Notes: generated by a model not told the origin, from the sequence alone. DNA of 34,607 bases from Chloroflexota bacterium (GCA_005881275.1 VBEF01000030.1:1-34607); one strand, 5' to 3'; counted from the first letter of the stretch, positions 18,317 through 26,242 are shown. Translations and numbers: made by a program.

Positions 18317-18961
18317 TCAGTAGCCGCCGATGACCATGTGCGTGTTGGCGACGATGTGGAGCGACGTGCCGACCACATTGGGCAGGAATCCGCCGGCGAA
18401 TCCGTAGCTCATGACCAGGATTACGTTCACGTCCTGTCCCTTGTAGGAGTTGTCGATCGGGGCTGTCGCCATGTCCAGGCCTGGCGTGTTCGCGTAACAG
18501 ATGAATAGAAGCGGCTGGTTCGTGTCGGCGGGGTATGTCGTGTCAAGGTACGGCGGGTTGTAAACCGCGTTGCCGTCGGCGGATGCCGGGCAGGTCGCTG
18601 TCGGGTTCTGAAGGATCGACGAAGGCAGGTGGTACTTATTGAGGTTGCAATCGACGGATTGCTTGATTCCAGGGCTTGGGTTGGGATCTCCAGTTGGATT
18701 TCCGCCCGCCTCGTAAGGGCACGGATCCTGCGACCAGCCGTCCGTGTCATAAAGCCCCGGATTCGTGCCGGGCGAGCCGCTGCCCGCCGGAGGCGGCACG
18801 AACCAGCTGGCCTGCCGCGCCGCCTCGCGCGTCGCACCGGTCAGGCCGACGTCGAAATAGAACACGCGCCCCAGGTCGATCAAGCCAAACACGAGCAGAA
18901 AGAGGACGATCGCGGAGGCTCCGAACTCGACCGCGGATTGACCGCGCTGGGAACTCTCCAC
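18317..18961 (-). CDS. TadE-like pseudopilin with Cys-containing exported domain
   Basis: 214 residues. It begins SSQRGQSAVEFGASAIVLFLLVFGLIDLGRVF (read in two parts), again the TadE-type helix with Glu and DLGR. The exported part has at least four Cys (DPCPYE, VDCNLN, ATCPAS, FICYAN), possibly two disulfides, and many Pro/Asn/Gly turns. GTG 18961 is preceded by a good GAGG site and directly follows the tadC stop codon. A pair of TadE-like genes is usual in Tad loci (TadE and TadF). I cannot say which of the two here corresponds to TadF. Confidence 0.88.
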   Translation of the reverse strand: MESSQRGQSAVEFGASAIVLFLLVFGLIDLGRVFYFDVGLTGATREAARQASWFVPPPAGSGSPGTNPGLYDTDGWSQDPCPYEAGGNPTGDPNPSPGIKQSVDCNLNKYHLPSSILQNPTATCPASADGNAVYNPPYLDTTYPADTNQPLLFICYANTPGLDMATAPIDNSYKGQDVNVILVMSYGFAGGFLPNVVGTSLHIVANTHMVIGGY

Positions 18962-19897
18962 CTAGCCGCCTCGCAGAAATCTCATGGCGAGAAGTGCGGC
19001 CGGCCCGAGGAGGATCACCCACAGAGTCGGAAAGATGCAGCCGAGCATGGGGAGCAGCATCTTCAGCGAGGCCCGCGCGCCGCGCTCTTGCGCCATGACC
19101 AAGCGCTTCAAGCGCATCTCGTCCGATTGGATGCGGAGAATGCGGCTCACGCCCGATCCCAGCTGTTCCGACTGGATGATGGCCTGCACGAAGTGGTTCA
19201 ACTCCTCGACACCCGTGCGCTGGCCCATCTCATTCAATGCGTCCAGTCGTGGCCTGCCGAGCCGGATCTCTTGCATCATCCGGCCGAACTCCTCGGACAG
19301 GGCGTGGTCGTACTTCTCGACCACCCTTTCGACAGCGGCCTCGAAGGTGAGTCCCGCCTCGACACAGACGACAAGGACGTCGATCACATCGGGCAGGTCT
19401 GCCTGGATGTGTGCGCGGCGTCGCCTCAGCTTGCTGCGCAGCCAGAAAATCGGGGCGTACATGCCGACGACCGCTCCGACCGCGGCGAAGGTCGCGAGCG
19501 CCAATGGGTTGCCCATCAGCATCCCGACCGCGATTCCGGACAGACAGAGGGCGGCGGTCAGGACGTAACGCAACGCGATGAAGTCCCCCGCTGCCATGCC
19601 GCTGGGCCTGCCGGCGATATAGAGCTTGAGGCTGATCTGCTGTCTTGCTTTGACAGGTGTTGTTTGTTCGATGAGCTGGCCGATGCGCTTGAAGGCGGGC
19701 CTCACCACCCGATCCCTGAAGGATTGCCTCAGCTCGATCTCGGAGAGTGTCAAAGGCAGTCCCTTCTCGTAGATGCGCAGGCGGCCTTCGACCAGATCGG
19801 CGTTGGTCGGCCGCCGCGGCATCACGCTCCACACGGTCGTGAAGACTCCGACAGCCGCCAGCACCCCGAGGATGGTTGCGAGGTAAAGGGCCGCCAC
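18962..19897 (-). CDS. tadC: Tad pilus inner-membrane platform protein TadC
   Basis: About 311 residues of the type II secretion F (T2SSF) family. An N-terminal membrane segment (ALYLATILGVLAAVGVFTTV) is followed by a cytoplasmic region and paired hydrophobic helices in the middle (about 85-130). The conserved helical T2SSF segment contains DVLVVCVEAGLTFEAAVERV, and the protein ends with a membrane helix. TadC forms the membrane platform with TadB that couples ATPase motion to pilin extraction. GTG 19897 is preferred because it starts one base after the tadB stop; a frame to 19978 lies inside tadB. The next gene begins immediately after its stop. Confidence 0.93.
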   Translation of the reverse strand: MAALYLATILGVLAAVGVFTTVWSVMPRRPTNADLVEGRLRIYEKGLPLTLSEIELRQSFRDRVVRPAFKRIGQLIEQTTPVKARQQISLKLYIAGRPSGMAAGDFIALRYVLTAALCLSGIAVGMLMGNPLALATFAAVGAVVGMYAPIFWLRSKLRRRRAHIQADLPDVIDVLVVCVEAGLTFEAAVERVVEKYDHALSEEFGRMMQEIRLGRPRLDALNEMGQRTGVEELNHFVQAIIQSEQLGSGVSRILRIQSDEMRLKRLVMAQERGARASLKMLLPMLGCIFPTLWVILLGPAALLAMRFLRGG

Positions 19898-19898
19898 G

Positions 19899-20849
19899 CT
19901 AAACCTTGAAGTTGGTGATCCGGCGGACGAAGACGTTGCCGATGAAGATAGACAGCCCGGCGAGCACGAGCAGGACACGGCCGGCCGGATCGGTGAACAT
20001 CACTCGGAAGTAGCTGGGCGTGATGATGTTGAGCACGCCGGCGACGATGAAGGGCAGGAGCGTGATGATCCATCCGGAAGCCCGCATCTGCGCTGTCATA
20101 GCCCCGATCTGAGACTTGATTTGAATCCGCTGGCGGATCGTGTGCGAAATGCCGTCGAGAATCCGCGCCATATTGCCGCCGACCGATGACTGGATACCGA
20201 TTGCGGTCACGATCAGGTCGAGGTCCTCGCTGCCCACCCGACGCACCATGTTGGCCAGCGCGACCGGAGTGGCGCTCCCCAGCTTCATCTCCCGGATCAC
20301 GCGCGACAACTCGTCTGAGATAGGCGGCGAAGCGTTGTTTGCGACCGCTTCAATCGCCTGAGGCAGGGACAATCCCGCTTTCATCGCGTTGGAGAGCAGG
20401 CTCACGGTGTCCGCAAGTCGGGAGTTGAACGCCTTCAGCCTTCGCCGTTGGCGCCACCTGATATACCGCATCGGAACCAGATAAGCCAGCACGCCCGCGA
20501 TCACGAACTGCGGCGCGAGTCCGAATCGCCACAAAGCCAGCAGAGCGCCGGCCGCCAGGAACCCGACCTGGATCATCACGAACTCCGCCGTGCGCAGCTT
20601 GATGTCTGCTCGGGCTAGATGCTCGGCGATGGTCAAGCCTCCGTTCAGGCGCTGCTGGCGATTGGAACGGTCGGCGAGAGCCTGGAACGGCAGATTGATC
20701 CGATCGCGGAGCGAAGTCCCCTGCAGGGAAGGAGCTTCCCAACGCGGCGTGTCCTGCCGGCCCGATTGCGCCGCAGGGATCGCGATTGCGACCACGGCTA
20801 GCATCACGCCCACCGCGGCGATCAGCGACAGCACGAACACACCGGTCAT
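19899..20849 (-). CDS. tadB: Tad pilus inner-membrane platform protein TadB
   Basis: About 316 residues, T2SSF family. An N-terminal helix (FVLSLIAAVGVMLAVVAIAI) and a second hydrophobic pair (near 100-135) precede the conserved segment LLSNAMKAGLSLPQAIEAVA with VRRVGSEDLDLIVTAIGIQ. Two C-terminal membrane helices follow. It partners TadC in the inner-membrane platform. ATG 20849 follows the tadA stop by one base (TGAGATG); the longer open frame to 20972 is a shadow inside tadA. Tight spacing on both sides implies cotranscription and coupling with its neighbours. Confidence 0.93.
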   Translation of the reverse strand: MTGVFVLSLIAAVGVMLAVVAIAIPAAQSGRQDTPRWEAPSLQGTSLRDRINLPFQALADRSNRQQRLNGGLTIAEHLARADIKLRTAEFVMIQVGFLAAGALLALWRFGLAPQFVIAGVLAYLVPMRYIRWRQRRRLKAFNSRLADTVSLLSNAMKAGLSLPQAIEAVANNASPPISDELSRVIREMKLGSATPVALANMVRRVGSEDLDLIVTAIGIQSSVGGNMARILDGISHTIRQRIQIKSQIGAMTAQMRASGWIITLLPFIVAGVLNIITPSYFRVMFTDPAGRVLLVLAGLSIFIGNVFVRRITNFKV

Positions 20850-20850
20850 C

Positions 20851-22293
20851 TCAACCTCCGGCCACGCCGCTGAGTGCGGACGGCTCGAACAAGTTCGTGG
20901 ACACCGTTTCGCCTCGTTCGGCGAAGTGATCGAGATGAATCGACTGATTCCCGGTGGCGGTGTGAAGCCCAACGGCGTTGCCCTCGGCGTCGACGCCCGA
21001 CTGCCGGAACTGAAACAGCTCGTGGAGCTGAGTTTCGCCGTTCACGAGTCCCGTGATCTCGGCGATGCTGACGATCTTGCGTGCACCCCCGCGCACGCGC
21101 TCGGCCTGGACCACTATGTCGATTGCGGATGCGATCTGTTTCTGGATCGCCCGCGCCGGAAGATCGGCACCGCCCATGAGCACCATCGTCTCGAGGCGAC
21201 CGAAAGCGTCATAGGGGCTGTTGGCGTGGACCGTGCTCATCGAGCCCTCGTGCCCCGTGTTCATCGCCTGGAGCATGTCGAGGGCCTCGCCGCCGCGACA
21301 CTCGCCGACGATGATGCGGTCCGGCCGCATGCGCAACGCATTCCGGACCAGGTCGCGAATCTCGATCACGCCTTTGCCCTCCACGTTGGGCGGCCTCGAC
21401 TCCAATCGGATCACGTGTTTTTGGCGCAGCTGGAGCTCGGCTGAGTCCTCGACGGTGACGATTCTCTCGTCCGATGGAATAAAGCTCGAAAGAATGTTGA
21501 GCAGGGTCGTCTTGCCCGAGGACGTGCCTCCGGCTACCAGGATGCTGAGGCGGCTGCGGACCGCGGCGCGAAGGAACTCAATCATCGCCGGGCTGGCGCT
21601 GCCAACGGTGAGAAGGTCGTCGGGGCGGAGCTTGTCGCGAGAAAACTTGCGGATTGTCATGCACGGGCCGTCCAACGCCAGCGGAGGCAGCACGACGTTG
21701 ACGCGTGAGCCGTCGCGAAGCCTCGCGTCGCACATGGGCGAGCTCTCGTCGACCCGCCGGCCAACCGTGCTGACGATTCGATCGATCACCTGCCTTAGCT
21801 GACCCGCGCTCTCGAAGACGATCGGGCTCAAGGTCACGCGACCACCCCGCTCGACATAGATCTGGTGGGGGTGGTTGATCATGATCTCGGTGATCGCCGG
21901 GTCCTCGAGCAAAGCCTGCAGCGGCCCGAGCCCGAGAACCTCGTCGAGAAGCGCATCGAGCAGGTGGCCGTAGTCAAGCCTGTTGATGGCGATGCCGGCG
22001 GTCTTTACGTGCTCATCGGCCAGGCTCGCAATTCGCGCACGCACACCCGCGCGGTCGGTGATGTCTATCTCGTCGGCATGCCTCTCCACGAGCAGGGCAT
22101 GGATGGCGGCCTTCGCCACGGCGAGCGTGTTGTTCAGTCCTGCCGACTTCTGGACCACGTCTTCCTTGGGGGGCACGGCGGTGGCTTTGGTTTCGCCACC
22201 TGCACCCGCGATCACAGTCAGGGTCGCGTCGGCGGACGGGGGATCGCCGGCCTCCGGGCGACGGCGCGCTTCGAGCCTGTCCTTAAGCGCCAT
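20851..22293 (-). CDS. tadA: Tad pilus assembly ATPase TadA/CpaF, full length
   Basis: 480 residues, a normal length for CpaF/TadA. A variable N-terminus (about 1-60) leads to a helical N-domain (about 60-150) and the ATPase core. Motifs: Walker A AGGTSSGKTTLLN, Asp box IVTVEDSAELQL, Walker B RMRPDRIIVGECRGGEALD and His box SMSTVHANSPYDAFGRLE. GGAGG lies 9 bases before ATG 22293, within the end of the HEAT-gene region. This is probably the main assembly ATPase because it sits next to tadB and tadC. The second, shorter copy is the last gene of the same operon. Confidence 0.95.
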   Translation of the reverse strand: MALKDRLEARRRPEAGDPPSADATLTVIAGAGGETKATAVPPKEDVVQKSAGLNNTLAVAKAAIHALLVERHADEIDITDRAGVRARIASLADEHVKTAGIAINRLDYGHLLDALLDEVLGLGPLQALLEDPAITEIMINHPHQIYVERGGRVTLSPIVFESAGQLRQVIDRIVSTVGRRVDESSPMCDARLRDGSRVNVVLPPLALDGPCMTIRKFSRDKLRPDDLLTVGSASPAMIEFLRAAVRSRLSILVAGGTSSGKTTLLNILSSFIPSDERIVTVEDSAELQLRQKHVIRLESRPPNVEGKGVIEIRDLVRNALRMRPDRIIVGECRGGEALDMLQAMNTGHEGSMSTVHANSPYDAFGRLETMVLMGGADLPARAIQKQIASAIDIVVQAERVRGGARKIVSIAEITGLVNGETQLHELFQFRQSGVDAEGNAVGLHTATGNQSIHLDHFAERGETVSTNLFEPSALSGVAGG

Positions 22294-22311
22294 CGGTGAC
22301 AGCCTCCAAAG

Positions 22312-23181
22312 TCATCTGGGTATCAGCCGGTAGAGCGCCTGCTCGGCTGCCTTGCGCACACTGGCGTTGCGATCGATCCGGAGATACGTCAGCTCGCTCT
22401 GCGCGGATTGCGCACGAAGCGCACCCAGCGCCTTCGCGGCGGACAGCCTGATCTTCCAGTCCCGGTCGCCGAGAGCCCTGGTGATGGTCGGGACCGCTGT
22501 CCCTGAACCGATCCAGCCCAACGCACGGCAGCTGATTACACGCTCCCGGCGGCTGCCATCCTCCATCAGGCGGATCAAGGGACCGACCGCGGTCTGACGC
22601 CGCCGGAGCCCGGCCGCAATCGCGAGCGCAGGCCGAACCGCGGATCGCTGTGGCTGGGTCAGCGCCGCTTCGACAAATAGATCGGGCGCTGCGCGTGCGA
22701 GCTCCACAACAAACCGGCGATTCAATCCCTTTCGCTGGATCGCCTGCACCAGGGCGGTTGCGCTGCGTGCCCCGCCGATCTTGCCCAGGGCGCGTGCACC
22801 CGCGTCCGAAACCGGGCGGTCGTCTGACTCGAGCAAGGCAGCCACCCACGGCACGGCCTCGGTCAGCCGAAGGGCGCCCACAACCCGCGCGCTGTTCAGA
22901 CGCTGCTGAGGACTCTCCGCCGCGAGCCGTTCGACGACACGGTCCGCCGTGCCCGACCTCTTGAATGCGAAGACGAGCCGCTGCACATGCATGCTCTCGA
23001 TCGGGAGGCGGTTGGTGATCTCTTCGATGGCTGCGCCGACATCCGCACCGGACTGGTCGAGGTCGACCGACAAGGAGGTGCTATTGCCGGATGCCACCGA
23101 TTGCAGCTGGCGGCGCAGCGCCGAGCGGCGGATGCCCGCGTGGGCCTGATGGATCACCACCATGGGCGACCTCGCCGCCAT
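22312..23181 (-). CDS. HEAT-repeat protein inside the tad operon
   Basis: About 289 residues of helical repeats with the Arg/Ala/Gly-rich HEAT pattern (for example SDAGARALGKIGGARSATAL, ISCRALGWIGSGTAV and IRLSAAKALGALRAQ). HEAT proteins usually act as protein-interaction scaffolds. There is no signal peptide or membrane helix, so it is expected in the cytoplasm. ATG 23181 shares its A with the TGA of the tadZ fusion gene (TGATG), and tadA starts 18 bases after its stop. HEAT proteins are not among the standard Tad components. The position between TadZ and TadA suggests it binds one of them; that is inference. Confidence 0.88.
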   Translation of the reverse strand: MAARSPMVVIHQAHAGIRRSALRRQLQSVASGNSTSLSVDLDQSGADVGAAIEEITNRLPIESMHVQRLVFAFKRSGTADRVVERLAAESPQQRLNSARVVGALRLTEAVPWVAALLESDDRPVSDAGARALGKIGGARSATALVQAIQRKGLNRRFVVELARAAPDLFVEAALTQPQRSAVRPALAIAAGLRRRQTAVGPLIRLMEDGSRRERVISCRALGWIGSGTAVPTITRALGDRDWKIRLSAAKALGALRAQSAQSELTYLRIDRNASVRKAAEQALYRLIPR

Positions 23182-24572
23182 CAATCGGCCTCCCCAACAC
23201 CGCCGGCTGTGCTCTGACTCTCGGCAGAAGCTGCAGACAGCTTGAGGCCCTGCCGGCCGTGTTTCGAATCGAGCAACGCGGCGAGCGCCTCGCAGCCTTT
23301 GGCGATTTCACTGCGCGGATTCGTGATGCTCAAGATCGCGCCGTCCACGGCGGCCTGCTCGGGCCGCGCCCCGTCGAACTCGATTTCGATATCGACCTCG
23401 CGTTTCAGCGTTCGCTCGACGGCTGACCTGGTGACCGCCGGCTTGAACGAGCGATTGTTGAGCACGAGCGACAGCCGATCGTGAGGCGTGCCAAGTTGCC
23501 CGAGGATGTCCATCGCGTCAGCCGCGCTCTTGACTGAGGAAAGCTCGGGGGCGGCGACCACGACGACGTGCTGCGTCAGGTCGAACAAGGCGAGGGTGGC
23601 GTCCGTGATAGTGACGCCCAGGTCCACGACGATATAGGTGAAGCTCTTGCGCAGAACGCTGATGGCTCTTGTGATCAGCTCGGGCGTGACCTCATCCGCC
23701 TCTTCGGGGCGCAGAGCGCCTGGCAGGATCATCGGCCCGCCCGGGTGGTAAAGGATCGCGCTCAGCAGCACCTCTTCAAACGATTCCTGTGGGAGGGACG
23801 ACATCCGGGCAAGACAGCTGGTGGGCACAAGCCCCGCGAGCAACGCAGAATGCGAGTAGGGAAAATCCAGGTCAAGCAGGAGGACCTCTCCCGGGTAACG
23901 CCGCGCTAGGGCGCCGACCAGGTTGAGCGAGATGCATGTGCCGCCAGAACCGCCTTTAGGTGAGTAGACACCGACCACGGTCGCCTCCTGAAGCAGCAGT
24001 CCCCAGGTCGCTTGAACGCTAGTGTCGGCAAATGCCCTGAAGCGCCGATCAGCGACCTGTCGAAGCTCTTCCAACGCGGGGTGCTCCCGGCCGGCCATCG
24101 TGCTGTGCAAGGCCTGCTTGTCGAGCGCCAGGAGATAACCGTCCGTCTGGGCGTAGACGGAAGCCTGCTGTGACCTGTTCAGCACCGCGGCGCCCTCACC
24201 AAAGAAATCACCTTCCGAGAGGAGGGCGACAGTCACGATGCTGGGTGGCTTCTCGATCACTATGCGAAAGCGGCCGCGTTCGATGATGAAAATCGTGTCT
24301 CCCGGCTCGCCCTGGAAGACGATCATGTCGCCGGCGGAGACCTTGATCCTGCGCAACCGTCGGGCCAGCGTCCTGAGCGTCGCGTCGGGGAGGCCGAAGA
24401 AGACGGGTGCGCTCTCCAGCGCAGAGAGCCTGGAGACCATGTCGTGGAACGACGGCGATGGGCGGTCACGACGCTTCGACGGAGCATCGCGATGCTCGCC
24501 TCTGGCGAGCACGGGCCGACCTGGTGCAGGCGTCTCCCATCCTCCGGGATGCGCGCGCGGACTCATTGGCAC
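23181..24572 (-). CDS. tadZ: Fusion of cyclic-nucleotide-binding fold with TadZ/CpaE-type ATPase
   Basis: 463 residues. After a basic, Pro-rich N-terminus (1-45), a cNMP-binding domain (about 50-170) shows VFFGLPDATLRTLARRLRR, QGEPGDTIFIIERGRF and FFGEGAAVLNRSQQASVYA. The rest (about 195-430) is a ParA/MinD-like domain of the TadZ/CpaE type, which places Tad machinery at the pole or other sites. Its P-loop reads KGGSGGT: the deviant Lys is kept, but the canonical Lys before Thr is Gly. LLLDLDFPYSHSALLAGL and YIVVDLG follow. The cNMP cassette also lacks the usual Arg. GTG 24572 has GGGGAG 6 bases upstream; ATG 24566 is a close alternative. CpaE proteins often carry an N-terminal receiver-like domain, and here a cNMP fold takes its place. 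Confidence 0.9.
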   Translation of the reverse strand: MPMSPRAHPGGWETPAPGRPVLARGEHRDAPSKRRDRPSPSFHDMVSRLSALESAPVFFGLPDATLRTLARRLRRIKVSAGDMIVFQGEPGDTIFIIERGRFRIVIEKPPSIVTVALLSEGDFFGEGAAVLNRSQQASVYAQTDGYLLALDKQALHSTMAGREHPALEELRQVADRRFRAFADTSVQATWGLLLQEATVVGVYSPKGGSGGTCISLNLVGALARRYPGEVLLLDLDFPYSHSALLAGLVPTSCLARMSSLPQESFEEVLLSAILYHPGGPMILPGALRPEEADEVTPELITRAISVLRKSFTYIVVDLGVTITDATLALFDLTQHVVVVAAPELSSVKSAADAMDILGQLGTPHDRLSLVLNNRSFKPAVTRSAVERTLKREVDIEIEFDGARPEQAAVDGAILSITNPRSEIAKGCEALAALLDSKHGRQGLKLSAASAESQSTAGGVGEAD

Positions 24573-24599
24573 GAATGTCTCCCCGACACGATCACTTCG

Positions 24600-25403
24600 C
24601 TAAAAGCCCCAGCGGCCCTGCACCTGCGCCGGCCCGATGAGCCCGGGAGCAGTTGTGGACGGGCACGCGGCGTCGGGTGGTGCCTGCTGCTTTGTGTAGT
24701 CGTGAAAGGAGAGGAGCGCGTACTTGAGAGTCGTGTTGCTGAGCAGCCAGTCCATGTACTGCGCGTCGCAAAGGCTCATCAGCACGGTGATGCTGCTCGA
24801 CAAGCCCTGCGCTTGGCCCTGCCTTGGCACAGTGGATTGCGGCCCAACCCGAATGACATAGACGCTGGTGAACACAGTTCGGGTCACCTGGCGCGGATTG
24901 GCGGACAAGAACAGCTGTGTGTTGACCGTCGCGATCACATCGATGTAGTCGCCCTGCGCGATGAAGCCCGCAACGCCCTGCTGCTCGCTGGTCGGAAGGG
25001 TCAGGGCGATGTAGCCCTGGGGAATTGGCAGAAAAGACGAATACGTCAGCTGGTCAGGATTTGAAGCGACGACGTTCCCCGTGATCGGCTGCCCTTTGTA
25101 GATCCCGACCAGCGCCGAAACGCCGGCGAGGTCCGCGGCGCGGACGAACGTGTGCGGCGCGACCGCGGCCGTCGGTATGAGGGCCGTCGTGAGCATGTCC
25201 GGGGTGATCGGCTCGCGCGCATCGATATCCTGCGCGGCGACCACGACTCGGACCTGAGTTCCTGTCTGAGAACGGTTGGCGAACAGCATGCCGAACGCGA
25301 ACATGACCAGGAATGCCAGTAGCGCCAGCCCGACGCCGAGAATGAAAAGCGGGGTTCGGATGTTGGTCGTCCGAGCCGGTCTCGTTTGCCCGATCGCAGC
25401 CAT
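24600..25403 (-). CDS. cpaB: CpaB/RcpC-like Tad pilus assembly protein with SAF domain
   Basis: About 267 residues. One N-terminal transmembrane helix (LFILGVGLALLAFLVMFAFG) anchors an exported SAF domain: VRVVVAAQDIDAREPITPDM, then LPIPQGYIALTLPTSEQQGV and a GDYIDVI motif, as in RcpC/CpaB. In diderms RcpC works with the secretin RcpA, but it also occurs in monoderm Tad loci. ATG 25403 begins two bases after the RDD gene stop; the frame to 25457 is inside that gene. The C-terminus carries two Cys (SLCDAQ, AACPST). Confidence 0.88.
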   Translation of the reverse strand: MAAIGQTRPARTTNIRTPLFILGVGLALLAFLVMFAFGMLFANRSQTGTQVRVVVAAQDIDAREPITPDMLTTALIPTAAVAPHTFVRAADLAGVSALVGIYKGQPITGNVVASNPDQLTYSSFLPIPQGYIALTLPTSEQQGVAGFIAQGDYIDVIATVNTQLFLSANPRQVTRTVFTSVYVIRVGPQSTVPRQGQAQGLSSSITVLMSLCDAQYMDWLLSNTTLKYALLSFHDYTKQQAPPDAACPSTTAPGLIGPAQVQGRWGF

Positions 25404-25405
25404 CG

Positions 25406-25954
25406 CTATGACTTCTCCAGTGGTGGCAACGAGGCCACCCAACGCTTGCCATCCCAATGATCACCGGGCTCAGTGGGAGCCTCCGGCCCGATCACGAAGT
25501 AGTGAACTTTTCTCAGCACCAGCGTGCCCGCCATCACGTCGTGAAGCGCTTGCTTCCGTGGTGTGAACGCGGCCAGAACCCAACCGGCGCCTAGAAGCAG
25601 CCACGACACCGACTTCAGCCCGTTGCGGAAGGCGGCCCGTCCAAAGCTGATCGGGTCACCGTGCAGGTCGGCCACATACACGCCTAGCGCGACTTTGCCC
25701 AATGTGCCGGAGGCCGGCGAGCTCTCCAGGACGGCGAAGTATGCCCAGCTGATCGCTATCGCAACGGGCGCAATGTTCGCAAGCGCGTCGAGGTTGTCCG
25801 GCGCCAGCAGGTGCACGGTCGAGTACAGGGCCAGGTTGACGCCGGCAAGCAGGGTCCCGTCGATGAGGTACGCGAGGAAGCGCCGCCAGAATCCGGCGTA
25901 AGCCACGCCTGTCTTCGCCACGGGTGGGAGGGCGCTTGAAGAAGCCTGCATCAT
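25406..25954 (-). CDS. RDD-family membrane protein, first gene of the tad operon
   Basis: 182 residues. The RDD motif region is GFWRRFLAYLIDGTLLAGVN, followed by hydrophobic segments (near 60-75 and 115-135) and SGTLGKVALGVYVADLHG, which is typical of RDD proteins. The extra tail DHWDGKRWVASLPP resembles a short WDG-x-x-W element found at the ends of some membrane proteins. ATG 25954 (or the next ATG, 25951) has GGTGG upstream. RDD proteins are not standard Tad parts, and roles in ion exchange or export are only loosely known. Its stop is 2 bases from cpaB, so it is surely cotranscribed. It may be an accidental operon member or an accessory membrane component. Confidence 0.87.
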   Translation of the reverse strand: MMQASSSALPPVAKTGVAYAGFWRRFLAYLIDGTLLAGVNLALYSTVHLLAPDNLDALANIAPVAIAISWAYFAVLESSPASGTLGKVALGVYVADLHGDPISFGRAAFRNGLKSVSWLLLGAGWVLAAFTPRKQALHDVMAGTLVLRKVHYFVIGPEAPTEPGDHWDGKRWVASLPPLEKS

Positions 25955-26104
25955 GCGGCCACCGGGTTCCTGGCACGCCCTTCTGCCTGGAGAGCGCGCG
26001 GCACCATGGGGCGCGGCTCAAAAGCCAGCATGAATCCGGGCGCGGCAGCGCATTGCCGTGCGAGCAACCAATCTCCCACCTCTCCTCGTAAGGGTTCGGA
26101 TGCA

Positions 26105-26133
26105 AAGTTATTAAGGAAGCGAAGCGACAACAA
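26105..26133 (-). promoter_or_regulatory. Candidate promoter for the tad operon
   Basis: On the minus strand, TTGTTG (26133-26128) and TAACTT (26110-26105) are separated by 17 bases. Matches to the housekeeping consensus are partial (about 4/6 and 3/6). It would give a 5' leader of roughly 145 bases before the RDD start codon. This is a weak pattern call. Confidence 0.25.
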
Positions 26134-26158
26134 GGGGACTTTTCGACGGGAAGGGGGC

Positions 26159-26242
26159 GGTTGTCCTACTCGCGGCAGGCCTGGAACTAGCGCTTCCCAC
26201 GACAACCTCCGAAAACCCAAGGTTCGACGCCTCGAGGTTGTC
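26159..26242. repeat. Three copies of GGTTGTC in alternating orientation
   Basis: GGTTGTC (26159-26165), its reverse complement GACAACC (26201-26207) and GGTTGTC again (26236-26242). The downstream pair extends to 9 bp (GACAACCTC with GAGGTTGTC), and the two direct copies extend to GGTTGTCCT. The middle copy could pair with either flank in an RNA, or the three may be half-sites for a regulator. Confidence 0.6.

Noticed and set aside
26091..26120. Possible c-di-GMP (GEMM) riboswitch
   Set aside because: Only a short GGATGCAAAG stretch resembles the family; the partner conserved bases and stems were not found on either strand.
25951..26220. Possible small gene (pilin candidate) upstream of the RDD gene
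   Set aside because: It has no prepilin cleavage motif, no hydrophobic pilin helix and no good ribosome site.
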